A stretch of 64,000 nt of DNA from CAWELS01 sp964468205 (GTDB lineage Bacteria; Acidobacteriota; Terriglobia; Bryobacterales; Bryobacteraceae). Positions 1 through 7,594 of the stretch are shown one piece after another. Positions within the stretch are counted from its first letter, which is position 1. Each line of letters begins with the position of its first letter. A program made the translations under genes and the position numbers. The stretch is taken from contig CAYXVG010000041.1 in the NCBI GenBank assembly GCA_964468205.1, forward strand, positions 1 to 64,000, given 5' to 3'. A model generated the notes under the pieces. That model saw nothing but the letters and a program-made list of their open reading frames with translations. It was not told where the DNA came from and did not search any database.

Positions 1-12
1 TGAGGTCGCCTT

Positions 13-1383
13 TCAGACCAGTCCAACGCCCGCATTCACCTTCGCCTCGCCCGCGGCATAGAGATTCACGTACACCTCTCCCTCCCGCACCGCGTACACA
101 TAGCCCGGAATCGAAGGCATCACCCGCGCCACGTTCACCGGACAGCAAGAGGTGCGGAACCACTCCGACCGCGTCGCCTTCCCCTGGTTGAAGGCTTCCG
201 ATCCGTCGGAGGCGAGAGGGTTGACATAGAAGAAGAGGTCGCCGCTCAGGGAAACGCCGCTGAGAAACCCGTTGTAGAGCACCCGCTCCAGGACGTCGAT
301 GTACTTCCCGTCGCCATGGAGCAGGAAGAGACGGTGGTTCCAGAGAATGTTGGCGATGGCGGCGCAGGTCTCGGCGTACGCCGTCGCGTTCGGCAAGCTG
401 TAGTCCTCTCCGAACGCCTCGCCGTGACGCGTGGAGCCGATGCCTCCGGTGATATACATGCGCCGGTCCACCACGCTGTGCCAGATCCGGTCCATCGCTT
501 CTTCATAGCCGGGTTCCCGGGTCAGCGCGGCCAGGTCTGTGACGCCCGAATAGAAGTAGCCCGCCCGCACAGCGTGGCCGACGGCCTTCGACTGCTCGCG
601 CACCGGCAGGTGGTCCTGCGAGTAAGAACGCCGGCGGGTATCCGATCCCATCGTGTCCCGCTGCGGGTTCCCGCGCTCGTCCACGAGAAACTGCGCCGTC
701 CGCAGATACTCCTCGTTCCCCGTCACCCGGTAAAGCTTCACAAGCCCCAGTTCGAGCTCTTCGTGCCCGGGCACGTCCCGAATCCCGTCCGGTCCGAAGG
801 TGCGGCTGATCAGGTCGGCGCTTTTGACCGCCACATCCAGCAAGCTCGTCTTGCCGGTCGCCCGGTAGTGCGCCACCGCGGCTTCGAACAGGTGGCCCGA
901 GTTGTACAGCTCATGGCTCGAGATCAGGTAGCTCCAGCGTTCCGCGCCGATCCGCTCCATGTCGTCGCCCCGTCCCACTGTGCGGGCGGTGAAGATGTAG
1001 CCGTCGTCTTCCTGCGCGGCGGCGACCTTCGCGATCAGCTCGTCGAGGTACCCCTCCAGTTCCGGATCCGGCTGCAGGGCGAGCGAGTACGCGGCCCCTT
1101 CCATCACCTTGAAAACGTCGCTGTCGTTGTAGCGAAGACCTTCGAAATCGCTGTCCAAATCGCCGGCGGCCCGCTCGAAATTCTTGATCCGGCCCGTCTC
1201 CTCGCAGCGGCGGAAGCAGACCGGAATCGTGACCTGCCGGTTCGTGTCAATACGTGGAGCCCAAAAGGAATCCGAGAGCTTGACGTCCGTGAACGCCACC
1301 GGCTGGTAGGGATAGTCCGGCCTCTCCGCGGCCGGCTGGCAGGAAAGGAGTGCAAGCAGAAGGATAAGTGGTAGCAAGCGCAT
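13..1383 (-). CDS. GH127-type beta-L-arabinofuranosidase lipoprotein, C-terminally truncated
   Basis: Predicted glycosidase of family GH127 acting on arabinofuranose-containing glycans. The ATG at 1383 gives a 456-residue protein beginning with a lipoprotein signal (lipobox LLSC, lipidated Cys15); an upstream start at 1410 would spoil the signal peptide. The GH127 zinc and catalytic set is intact: Glu322 in HGEAFGED, Glu338-x-Cys340 in AETC, and Cys413-Cys414 in TSCCPVN. These correspond to E322, E338, C340, C417 and C418 of HypBA1. Family members run to about 600-650 residues with C-terminal beta domains, but here an in-frame TGA at 13-15 stops the chain just after the catalytic barrel. The 12 bases left before the window edge cannot show whether a frameshift explains this. 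Family call firm, exact substrate unknown. Confidence 0.85.
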   Translation of the reverse strand: MRLLPLILLLALLSCQPAAERPDYPYQPVAFTDVKLSDSFWAPRIDTNRQVTIPVCFRRCEETGRIKNFERAAGDLDSDFEGLRYNDSDVFKVMEGAAYSLALQPDPELEGYLDELIAKVAAAQEDDGYIFTARTVGRGDDMERIGAERWSYLISSHELYNSGHLFEAAVAHYRATGKTSLLDVAVKSADLISRTFGPDGIRDVPGHEELELGLVKLYRVTGNEEYLRTAQFLVDERGNPQRDTMGSDTRRRSYSQDHLPVREQSKAVGHAVRAGYFYSGVTDLAALTREPGYEEAMDRIWHSVVDRRMYITGGIGSTRHGEAFGEDYSLPNATAYAETCAAIANILWNHRLFLLHGDGKYIDVLERVLYNGFLSGVSLSGDLFFYVNPLASDGSEAFNQGKATRSEWFRTSCCPVNVARVMPSIPGYVYAVREGEVYVNLYAAGEAKVNAGVGLV

Positions 1384-1440
1384 GTCGAAGACGCCTCGAC
1401 TCGTCCGCAAGCCACTATATCAAGCAACGCGGCGCAAGCT

Positions 1441-2946
1441 TCAACCTGTCGGCCCGGCCCCGGTCCCGTTCCCCGCTTCGGCCTCGAGCATCGCCGTCAC
1501 CAGTCCCTCGATCGTATACGGCCTCGCCTCAACCGCAACCTCGAGTCCCGCCGCCCGCGCCGTCTCCGAAGTCACCGGCCCGATCGACGCGATTCGCACA
1601 CCCGCAAGCGCGTCCAATCCCGCGGCTTCGATGCAATTGCTCACCGTGGACGAGCTCGTGAACAGCACATAGTCCGGCTTCTCCGCGAAAACCTCCGCGG
1701 CCTGCTCCCGCGCCCCGGCCGGCATCACCGTCTGGTAGGCCGGCAGCACGTCGACAATCGCCCCGCGCCGCCGCAGCGCCTCGGGCAGTGCCTCCCGCGC
1801 CACCTTCGCCCGCGGCAGCAACACCCGTTTCCCCTTCAGGTCAAAGGGCGCGAACGCTTCGATCAGGCTCTCGGCGACAAACTCCTCCGGCATCACATCC
1901 ACCTTGAGGTGCAGCGCCTTCACGGCCTTCGCCGTGATGGGACCGATCGCGCAGATCTTCGCCCGGATCGACCGCAGATCAACCGCGGACACGTCCAGCC
2001 GCTTCACGAAGTGCTCGACTCCGTTGACGCTGGTGAAGGCCAGCCAGTCGTACTCGCCGATCCGGGCGATCGACTCATCCAGCGCCTCGTAATCGTCCGC
2101 CTCGCGGATCTCGATCGTTGGGAATTCGATCACCTCCGCGCCCAACTCGCGCAGGCGCTCCGCCAGCACGCTGGCCTGCGTCCGGGCCCGGGTGACCACG
2201 ATTCGCCGGCCAAACAGCGGCAGCCGTTCGAACCAGTTGAACTTCTCGTGCAGGCCCACCACCGCGCCGACCACGAATGTGGCCGGAGGCTTCAACCCCG
2301 CCTCCGCGATCTTGCCCGCCAGATCCTTCAACGTGCCGGTGATGGTCTGCTGGTCCGCCCGGCTCGCCCAGCGCGCCACCAGCGCCTGAGTGGACTCCGG
2401 CTTTCCGGCGGCGATCAACCGGCGCGCGATATCGTCGAACTTTGTCAGCGCCATGAACAGCACCAGCGTCTCGGCGCCGGCCACCTTCTCCCAGTCGATC
2501 TTCTCCGCCTCGTGACCGGTGACGAAGGTGAGTACCGAGGTGTGCTCCCGGTGCGTGAGCGGCACCCCGCAGTAGGCCGCGATGCCGACCGGAGTGGTCA
2601 CGCCCGGCACCACCTCGAAGTCGATGCCGGCCTCCACCAGCGCCTCCACCTCTTCCCCGCCCCGGCCGAAGATCAATGGGTCCCCGCCCTTCAGGCGAAC
2701 CACCGTCTTACCGGCCCGCGCCCGCTCCACCAGCATTGCGGAGATCTCCTCCTGCCGGTAGGTGTGCTTGGACCTCTTCTTGCCGACGTAGAGCAGCTCC
2801 GCCCCGGCTGGCGCCAGGTTCAACAGCGCCCGCGGGGCCAGGTTATCGTAGAGCACACAGTCCGCCCGCTCGAGCAGACGGCGGCCTTTCCATGTGATCA
2901 GTTCCGGATCTCCCGGCCCGGCGCCGACCAGATAAACCTTGCTCAT
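1441..2946 (-). CDS. cobA-hemD: Fused uroporphyrinogen-III C-methyltransferase / uroporphyrinogen-III synthase
   Basis: Bifunctional tetrapyrrole enzyme of 501 residues. The N-terminal part (about 1-245) is an SAM-dependent uroporphyrinogen-III methyltransferase, with VGAGPGDPELIT at the N-terminus, GGDPLIFGRGGEE, and VPGVTTPVGIAAYCGVPLTHR. It makes precorrin-2, the precursor of siroheme. The C-terminal part (about 250-490) is a HemD-type uroporphyrinogen-III synthase that closes hydroxymethylbilane into the ring. This fusion is known in several phyla. The start overlaps the stop of hemC by 4 bases, so translation is probably coupled. It is the last gene of a minus-strand operon. The siroheme branch it opens fits the siroheme-dependent reductase encoded at 8875. 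Confidence 0.93.
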   Translation of the reverse strand: MSKVYLVGAGPGDPELITWKGRRLLERADCVLYDNLAPRALLNLAPAGAELLYVGKKRSKHTYRQEEISAMLVERARAGKTVVRLKGGDPLIFGRGGEEVEALVEAGIDFEVVPGVTTPVGIAAYCGVPLTHREHTSVLTFVTGHEAEKIDWEKVAGAETLVLFMALTKFDDIARRLIAAGKPESTQALVARWASRADQQTITGTLKDLAGKIAEAGLKPPATFVVGAVVGLHEKFNWFERLPLFGRRIVVTRARTQASVLAERLRELGAEVIEFPTIEIREADDYEALDESIARIGEYDWLAFTSVNGVEHFVKRLDVSAVDLRSIRAKICAIGPITAKAVKALHLKVDVMPEEFVAESLIEAFAPFDLKGKRVLLPRAKVAREALPEALRRRGAIVDVLPAYQTVMPAGAREQAAEVFAEKPDYVLFTSSSTVSNCIEAAGLDALAGVRIASIGPVTSETARAAGLEVAVEARPYTIEGLVTAMLEAEAGNGTGAGPTG

Positions 2947-3845
2947 GCTCCGTACACCGCCTCCAGGATCTCCTGGGCCCCGGCTTCGAGAAGCGTTTCT
3001 CCGAGTTCGGAGCCGAGCCGTTCGGCATCGCTTCCCGCCCCTTCGGCCGCTCGCCGGACTGCGCGGCCGCCATCCGGAGTGATCACCACGGCGTCCAGCC
3101 GGATTTGTCCGCCCTGGACCGTCGCGTGGGCTCCGATCGGTACCTGGCAGCCTCCGCCCAGAGCGCGCAGCAGCGCCCGCTCCGCGGTCACCGCGATCCG
3201 GGTCGCCGCGTCGTCCAGCCGGCGGCAGGCATCGGCCACCGCTCCGTCTTCATCCCGAATCTCGACCGCCAGCGCCCCCTGGCCTACCGCCGGCACCATC
3301 TGGCCGGCGGGAAGCAATTCCGTAATCCGTTCCTCCAGGCCTAACCGGCGCAGACCGGCCGCTGCGAGCACGATGGCTTCGAACTGCCCGTCGTCGAGCT
3401 TGCGCAGCCGGGTGTCGACGTTGCCCCGGATCGAATCGATCTCGAGATCGGGTCGCAGCAGCCGGATCTGCGCCGCACGCCGCAGGGAGCTGGTGCCAAC
3501 CCTCGCTCCCGCCGCCAACTCGGAAAGCCGCGCCCCTGCCACTGCGTCCCGCGGGTCCTCACGTTCGGGAATCGCTCCCAGCGTCAACCCCGCCGGCAGC
3601 TCCGTCGGCATGTCCTTCATGCTGTGCACGGCCAGATCGATCCGGCCCTCGAGCAGCGCCTCCTCGAGCTCTTTCGTGAAGAGGCCCTTGGAGCCGACCT
3701 TCGATAGAGCGACATCGGTAACCCGGTCACCCGTGGTCTTGATGACCTCGATGCGGGATCCCTCGCCGAGTTCCTTCAGCCGGGCGGCGATGTGGTTCGC
3801 CTGCCAGAGAGCCAGCTTCGAGCCGCGGGAGCCAATCGTCAGCAT
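2943..3845 (-). CDS. hemC: Porphobilinogen deaminase (hydroxymethylbilane synthase)
   Basis: Cytosolic enzyme that polymerises four porphobilinogens into hydroxymethylbilane. The 300-residue length is normal for the family. It has the N-terminal IGSRGSKLALWQA motif, the catalytic aspartate at Asp78 (SMKDMP), the RRAAQ arginine stretch near residue 123, and the dipyrromethane-cofactor cysteine at Cys233 (GGGCQVPIG). It sits between hemA (7-base gap upstream) and cobA-hemD (4-base overlap downstream), so the product of each step feeds the next enzyme of the same operon. Confidence 0.96.
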   Translation of the reverse strand: MLTIGSRGSKLALWQANHIAARLKELGEGSRIEVIKTTGDRVTDVALSKVGSKGLFTKELEEALLEGRIDLAVHSMKDMPTELPAGLTLGAIPEREDPRDAVAGARLSELAAGARVGTSSLRRAAQIRLLRPDLEIDSIRGNVDTRLRKLDDGQFEAIVLAAAGLRRLGLEERITELLPAGQMVPAVGQGALAVEIRDEDGAVADACRRLDDAATRIAVTAERALLRALGGGCQVPIGAHATVQGGQIRLDAVVITPDGGRAVRRAAEGAGSDAERLGSELGETLLEAGAQEILEAVYGA

Positions 3846-3852
3846 GGGTTGG

Positions 3853-5118
3853 TTACTCGTCCAGCCGGAAGACCCGGCGAATCACTTCAATGGAATGCAG
3901 CCCGTTCGGCTTCGTGGCCTGGGTCCGGAGTTCGGTAATCGGCCCGTGGGCGATCTTGTTCACTAGCCCCCTGGTCACCGCTTCCACAATCTCGCGCTGC
4001 TCGGGTGTCAGCGAAGCGAGCTTCTTCTGCATACGCTCGATCTCGGCCAAACGCAGACACTCGAGCTGCTGCTGCAGGCCCACGATCGTCGGCTTCACCT
4101 CCCGCGCCTTCAACTGCGAGACCGTCCGCTCCACCTCCTCGCTGATGATCAGCTCGGCGTCCCGCGCCTCCTGCATACGCGACCGGACGTTCTCGTCTAC
4201 CACCTGCTGCAGATCGTCGATGTCGTAGAGGAAAACGTTGTCGAGCTCATTGACCGCCGGGTCGATATTCCGCGGCACGGCAATGTCGATCAGAAAGACA
4301 GGCTTGTTCCGCCGCGCCTCCACCACCGCCCGGACATCAGGTTTCGTCAGCAGGTAGTGCGGAGCCGCGCTCGACGTGATGACGATGTCCGCACGCGGCA
4401 TCGCCTCCTTGAACTGGTCATAGGCGACCACGCTCCCCTGGAAGAGTTCGGCGAGCTGCACCGCCCGGTCGTGCGTCCGGTTCGTCACGAAGATCTCGGT
4501 GGCCCCGGCCCGGCGCAGATGACGCGCCGCCAGCTCGGACATCTTCCCCGCCCCGATGATCATCACCGTGCTGTCGTCGAGCTGGCCGAAGATCTGGCGC
4601 GCCAACTCCACCGCCACGTAGCTCACCGAGACCGCGCTTTTACCGATCGCCGTCTCCGTTCGGACGCGCTTCGCCACGCCGAAGGCGCGGGTCAGAATCG
4701 TATCGAGGGCGCCGCAGACCGCCCCTTGAGCGCGTGCCACCGCATACGCCGACTTGAGCTGTCCGAGAATCTGCGGCTCGCCCACCACCATCGAGTCCAG
4801 GCTCGCGGCCACCCGGAACAGGTGCCGGATCGCCTCCTCGTCAACGTAGCGGTAGAGATGGGGTTCGATCCAGCTCCGGTCCACGCCCCGGACACTGGTC
4901 AGGTAGTCCTCGATCAGCCGCTCCGCGTCGGCCCCGTCGTCGGCCGTCACCATCACCTCCACCCGATTGCAAGTGCAGAGTATCATGCCCTCGAGCACGC
5001 CCTCGCGGCGCCGCAACTCGGCCAGCGCCGGCGGCAGGCTGGCATTGTCGAAAGAAAGCCGCTCCCGCACCTCGACGGGTGCCGTCCGGTGGTTGACGCC
5101 TGTTACCAGCAGCTTCAT
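3853..5118 (-). CDS. hemA: Glutamyl-tRNA reductase
   Basis: NADPH-dependent reductase that turns glutamyl-tRNA into glutamate-1-semialdehyde, the entry point of the C5 heme pathway. The ATG at 5118 gives 421 residues starting MKLLVTGVNHRTAPVEVRE, the usual N-terminus. A longer reading frame from 5262 would overlap the upstream gene by about 150 bases and is rejected. Catalytic Cys50 lies in CTCNRVEV. The NADPH-binding segment IIGAGKMSELAARHL and the C-terminal dimerisation helices are present. The start overlaps the upstream gene's stop by 4 bases (ATGA). Confidence 0.96.
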   Translation of the reverse strand: MKLLVTGVNHRTAPVEVRERLSFDNASLPPALAELRRREGVLEGMILCTCNRVEVMVTADDGADAERLIEDYLTSVRGVDRSWIEPHLYRYVDEEAIRHLFRVAASLDSMVVGEPQILGQLKSAYAVARAQGAVCGALDTILTRAFGVAKRVRTETAIGKSAVSVSYVAVELARQIFGQLDDSTVMIIGAGKMSELAARHLRRAGATEIFVTNRTHDRAVQLAELFQGSVVAYDQFKEAMPRADIVITSSAAPHYLLTKPDVRAVVEARRNKPVFLIDIAVPRNIDPAVNELDNVFLYDIDDLQQVVDENVRSRMQEARDAELIISEEVERTVSQLKAREVKPTIVGLQQQLECLRLAEIERMQKKLASLTPEQREIVEAVTRGLVNKIAHGPITELRTQATKPNGLHSIEVIRRVFRLDE

Positions 5119-5927
5119 TGCACCAGCAGGGGCTTGAGGCCAACGTGGGCCGCCCAGGTCAGGGCCGAGCAGCAGACCACCGTAAGCACCAGCACCGCGG
5201 CCTTCCGGCCGCGCCAGCCCGCCGATGTCCGCAGGAAAACCATCACCAGGTAGAACCCCCAAGTAATAAACGAGAGAGCAATCTTCGGCTCTCCGATCCA
5301 GCTCTTTCCTGATTCAATGAATGCCCAGGTGCTGCCCGCAATCAGCGACAGAGTGATCAGCACGAAGGCGAAGCCCATCGCCTGGGTGATAATGCGGTCA
5401 AGCGTCCGCAGCGGCGGTAACTTACCGAAGAGCACACCCGGCAGGTCCTTACGTTTAAGCTGCCGCTCGCTGATTAGGTAAAACAGCGACGCCACCGCGG
5501 CCAGCACCAACGCCGCGTAACCCAGCATCACCAGCAGCACGTGAACGATCAGCCAGGCGTCCCGCACTCGCGGGTCCGACCACGACGAAACCGGAATCTC
5601 CATCGCCCCGATCAGCGCCATCACGAAGACTAGCGGAAACAGGACAACCGTAATACCGGTGAACTGGAACTTCTTGTAAACCGCGAGAAACAGCACGGCG
5701 ATCAGGAAACCGCACACCGACATCGACTCGAAAAAGTTGTCCAGCGGCAGGTGCCCCAATACCACCGCCAATTCCACCAGCGCCACGAGGTGCAACACCA
5801 CCCCCACGCAGAAAGCGCCCATGGCCAATTGGAAAATGCGCGATTGCTTGTGCAGGACCGTGAGAATGGCATGGACCAACCCCAGCGAGTAGAGGGCCAC
5901 CGCCACCCGCAACCAGAATATGCTCAT
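5115..5927 (-). CDS. CcsA/HemX-like integral membrane protein
   Basis: Polytopic inner-membrane protein of 270 residues with about eight hydrophobic segments, matching the CcsA/CcmC cytochrome c assembly family. Its position directly upstream of hemA is typical of the HemX variant, which is reported to influence GluTR levels. The classical tryptophan-rich heme-handling WGxWWxWD motif of true CcsA is not recognisable; only a degenerate segment around WAFIESGKSWIGEPK is seen. This favours HemX over heme export. The ATG at 5927 is chosen because an AGGA ribosome site precedes it, rather than the TTG at 5939. First gene of the tetrapyrrole operon. Confidence 0.8.
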   Translation of the reverse strand: MSIFWLRVAVALYSLGLVHAILTVLHKQSRIFQLAMGAFCVGVVLHLVALVELAVVLGHLPLDNFFESMSVCGFLIAVLFLAVYKKFQFTGITVVLFPLVFVMALIGAMEIPVSSWSDPRVRDAWLIVHVLLVMLGYAALVLAAVASLFYLISERQLKRKDLPGVLFGKLPPLRTLDRIITQAMGFAFVLITLSLIAGSTWAFIESGKSWIGEPKIALSFITWGFYLVMVFLRTSAGWRGRKAAVLVLTVVCCSALTWAAHVGLKPLLVQ

Positions 5928-6010
5928 TTCCTGCAGCAATTGTTTCGGCCTATTCCCCCTCCAGTATAACGTGGGGTTGACGGGCCGCCGCTCAGGTTAC
6001 CATCAGAACA

Positions 6011-6526
6011 GTGGACGATCCCCGAAACAGGCCGCCAGCGGACCGGCCCCTGCTCGTCGAAATCGGCGCCAAGCTGATCGCCTACCTCCGCGGACAGGGA
6101 ATCATCGTGCTGGTGATGACCCTCCTCTACGCGCTCGGCTTCTGGTTGATCGAGCTTCCGTGGTGGCCGCTCGCCGCGGTGATCTGCGGCGCGCTGAATC
6201 TCGCCCCCATGGTCGGCTGGGTCCTCGGCGCCATCGTCCCCGTCGGATTCATGCTCGCCGGAGGCGGCGGGCTGAAGCAGGTGCTGCTCGTTCTGGGCGT
6301 CTTCGTCCTCGTCCAGGCTATCGAGAGCTTTCTGCTGAGCCCGTTGATCCTCGGTAAGGAGCTCAGTCTCAGCCCGCTGCTGGTCTTCCTCTCGATGATC
6401 GCCGGCGGCGTTCTATTCGGTTTCATCGGTATGCTCCTCGCCCCTCCCCTAGTGGCGATCGGACTCCTCATCTACCGCACCACCCAGCGACCACGTTCCC
6501 GCAACACCCCGCCCCCACACCCTTGA
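6011..6526 (+). CDS. AI-2E (PerM/YdiK) family transporter, half-length
   Basis: Membrane protein of 171 residues starting with GTG. It matches the C-terminal half of the AI-2E transporter family: the YLRGQGIIVLVMTLLYALGF helix, the NLAPMVGW turn, the PLILGKELSLSPLLVFLSMI segment and the GFIGMLLAPPL end. Normal members have about 350 residues and seven or eight helices. The N-terminal half is absent and only 83 bases separate this start from the divergent gene, so no room remains for it. It may be a real short form or the remnant of a deleted gene. The C-terminus is basic and proline-rich and runs into the repeat array. Confidence 0.65.
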   Translation: MDDPRNRPPADRPLLVEIGAKLIAYLRGQGIIVLVMTLLYALGFWLIELPWWPLAAVICGALNLAPMVGWVLGAIVPVGFMLAGGGGLKQVLLVLGVFVLVQAIESFLLSPLILGKELSLSPLLVFLSMIAGGVLFGFIGMLLAPPLVAIGLLIYRTTQRPRSRNTPPPHP

Positions 6527-6833
6527 GCGCACCGCGCCCACTCCGGCGCACTCGGGCAACCGCCCGCTCCCCCGCGCGCGAACCACCGCTGGCCACCCCC
6601 GCGCGTAACCCGCCGCCACACCTCTCGTGCCCCACCTCGGCGCACTCGGGCAACCGCCCGCCCCCCGCGCGTAACCCGCCGCCACACCTCCCGTGCTCCC
6701 TCGGCGCACTCGGGCAATCGCCCGCCCCCCGCGCGCGAACCACCGCTGGCCACCCCTCCCGCATCACTCAGCCATCACCTGCTCCCCATGCGATTCAGCG
6801 CCGTCGCACATTTCCTGGCGTTACCATCGGTGT
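6527..6833. repeat. Mosaic GC-rich repeat array in a 307-base intergenic gap
   Basis: The gap between the AI-2E gene and the SDR is filled by three short units repeated in the order A-B-C-A-C-A-B. Unit A (CGGCGCACTCGGGCAACCG plus CCCG) lies at 6544-6566, 6638-6660 and 6702-6724, the last with one change. Unit B (core GCGCGAACCACCGCTGG) lies near 6573-6598 and 6730-6756. Unit C (core GCGCGTAACCCGCCGCC) lies at 6601-6624 and 6667-6690. The spacers are not unique, as they would be in a CRISPR array, and open frames through it have no conserved protein. From 6760 to 6833 I see only the SDR leader. Confidence 0.8.
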
Positions 6834-7556
6834 ATGGACAAATTCTTGGCAGGGAAAAATGCAATTGTCACGGGCGGGTCGCGGGGCATCGGGAAAGCGA
6901 TCGCCGCAGCGATCCTGGACGCCGGAGGGAATGTGGTGATTTGCGGTCAATCCCGCAAGCACCTCGACGAGGCGTTGAAGGATCTCGGCCCCAGCGGCGT
7001 CGGGAAGCTCTCCGGCACAATCGCCGATGTCCGCAGCGAGCAGGATGTCTCCGCTCTGTTCGCCTTCGCCGACGAGCAGATCGGCGGGCTCGACATCCTC
7101 GTTAACAACGCCGGCATCGGCATCTTCAAGCCGGTGGGAGAGCTGAGCGTGGAGGAGTTCCGGCGGGTGGTGGATACAAATCTGACCGGCGTATTCCAGT
7201 GCTGCAAACAGGCCTTGCCGCGCTTCGCGCAGCGGGGCGGAGGGTTCGTGGTCAATATCAGCAGCCTGGCCGGGAAGAATCCGTTTGCAAGCGGCTCGGC
7301 CTATAACGCCTCGAAGTTTGGCCTCAACGGCTTCTCCGAGGCTATGATGATGGACCACCGCTACGACAAGGTGCGGGTGAGCTACATCATGCCCGGGAGC
7401 GTGGACACCGAATTTCGCCCCAAGGCGCCGGGCCAGCAGATCGACTGGAAGATCGCCGCCTCCGACGTAGCCGACATCGTGCTGTTCGTGCTGCGGATGC
7501 CGCCGCGGACGCTCGTTGGCCGCGTCGAGGTCCGGCCCTCGCAGCCGAAGAAGTAG
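6834..7556 (+). CDS. Short-chain dehydrogenase/reductase
   Basis: Soluble NAD(P)-dependent oxidoreductase of 240 residues. The Rossmann fold begins with TGGSRGIGKA (about 13-22), followed by NNAGIG and the catalytic YNASK tetrad segment with an upstream serine in NISSLAG. The ATG at 6834 matches the family N-terminus; longer frames run back into the repeat array and are not credible. The substrate cannot be told from the sequence. The C-terminal PGSVDTEF segment is of the classical SDR type. Thirty-eight bases separate its stop from the AAA+ ATPase start, so the two may be co-transcribed. Confidence 0.85.
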   Translation: MDKFLAGKNAIVTGGSRGIGKAIAAAILDAGGNVVICGQSRKHLDEALKDLGPSGVGKLSGTIADVRSEQDVSALFAFADEQIGGLDILVNNAGIGIFKPVGELSVEEFRRVVDTNLTGVFQCCKQALPRFAQRGGGFVVNISSLAGKNPFASGSAYNASKFGLNGFSEAMMMDHRYDKVRVSYIMPGSVDTEFRPKAPGQQIDWKIAASDVADIVLFVLRMPPRTLVGRVEVRPSQPKK

Positions 7557-7594
7557 GTTGGCAGTCCAGATGCAGGTTGGTGAGCGGAGTCGCC

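Noticed and set aside
316..1374. 352-codon plus-strand open frame opposite the GH127 gene
   Set aside because: The opposite strand encodes an intact GH127 catalytic site; this frame has no signal or family resemblance.
1909..3966. 685-codon plus-strand open frame opposite cobA-hemD and hemC
   Set aside because: It is antisense to two clear enzymes with full motifs. Its own translation is rich in Arg, Ser and Pro and shows no domain, as expected of a GC-rich shadow frame.
5119..5262. Extended N-terminus for hemA
   Set aside because: The extra 48 residues are unlike any GluTR and overlap the membrane-protein gene upstream; the ATG at 5118 gives the conserved N-terminus.
6544..6756. CRISPR array
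   Set aside because: Units are of three kinds in mixed order, spacers are not unique, and no cas gene is present.
6449..6767. Three overlapping minus-strand frames and a plus-strand frame in the repeat array
   Set aside because: They consist only of translations of the repeated units in different frames.
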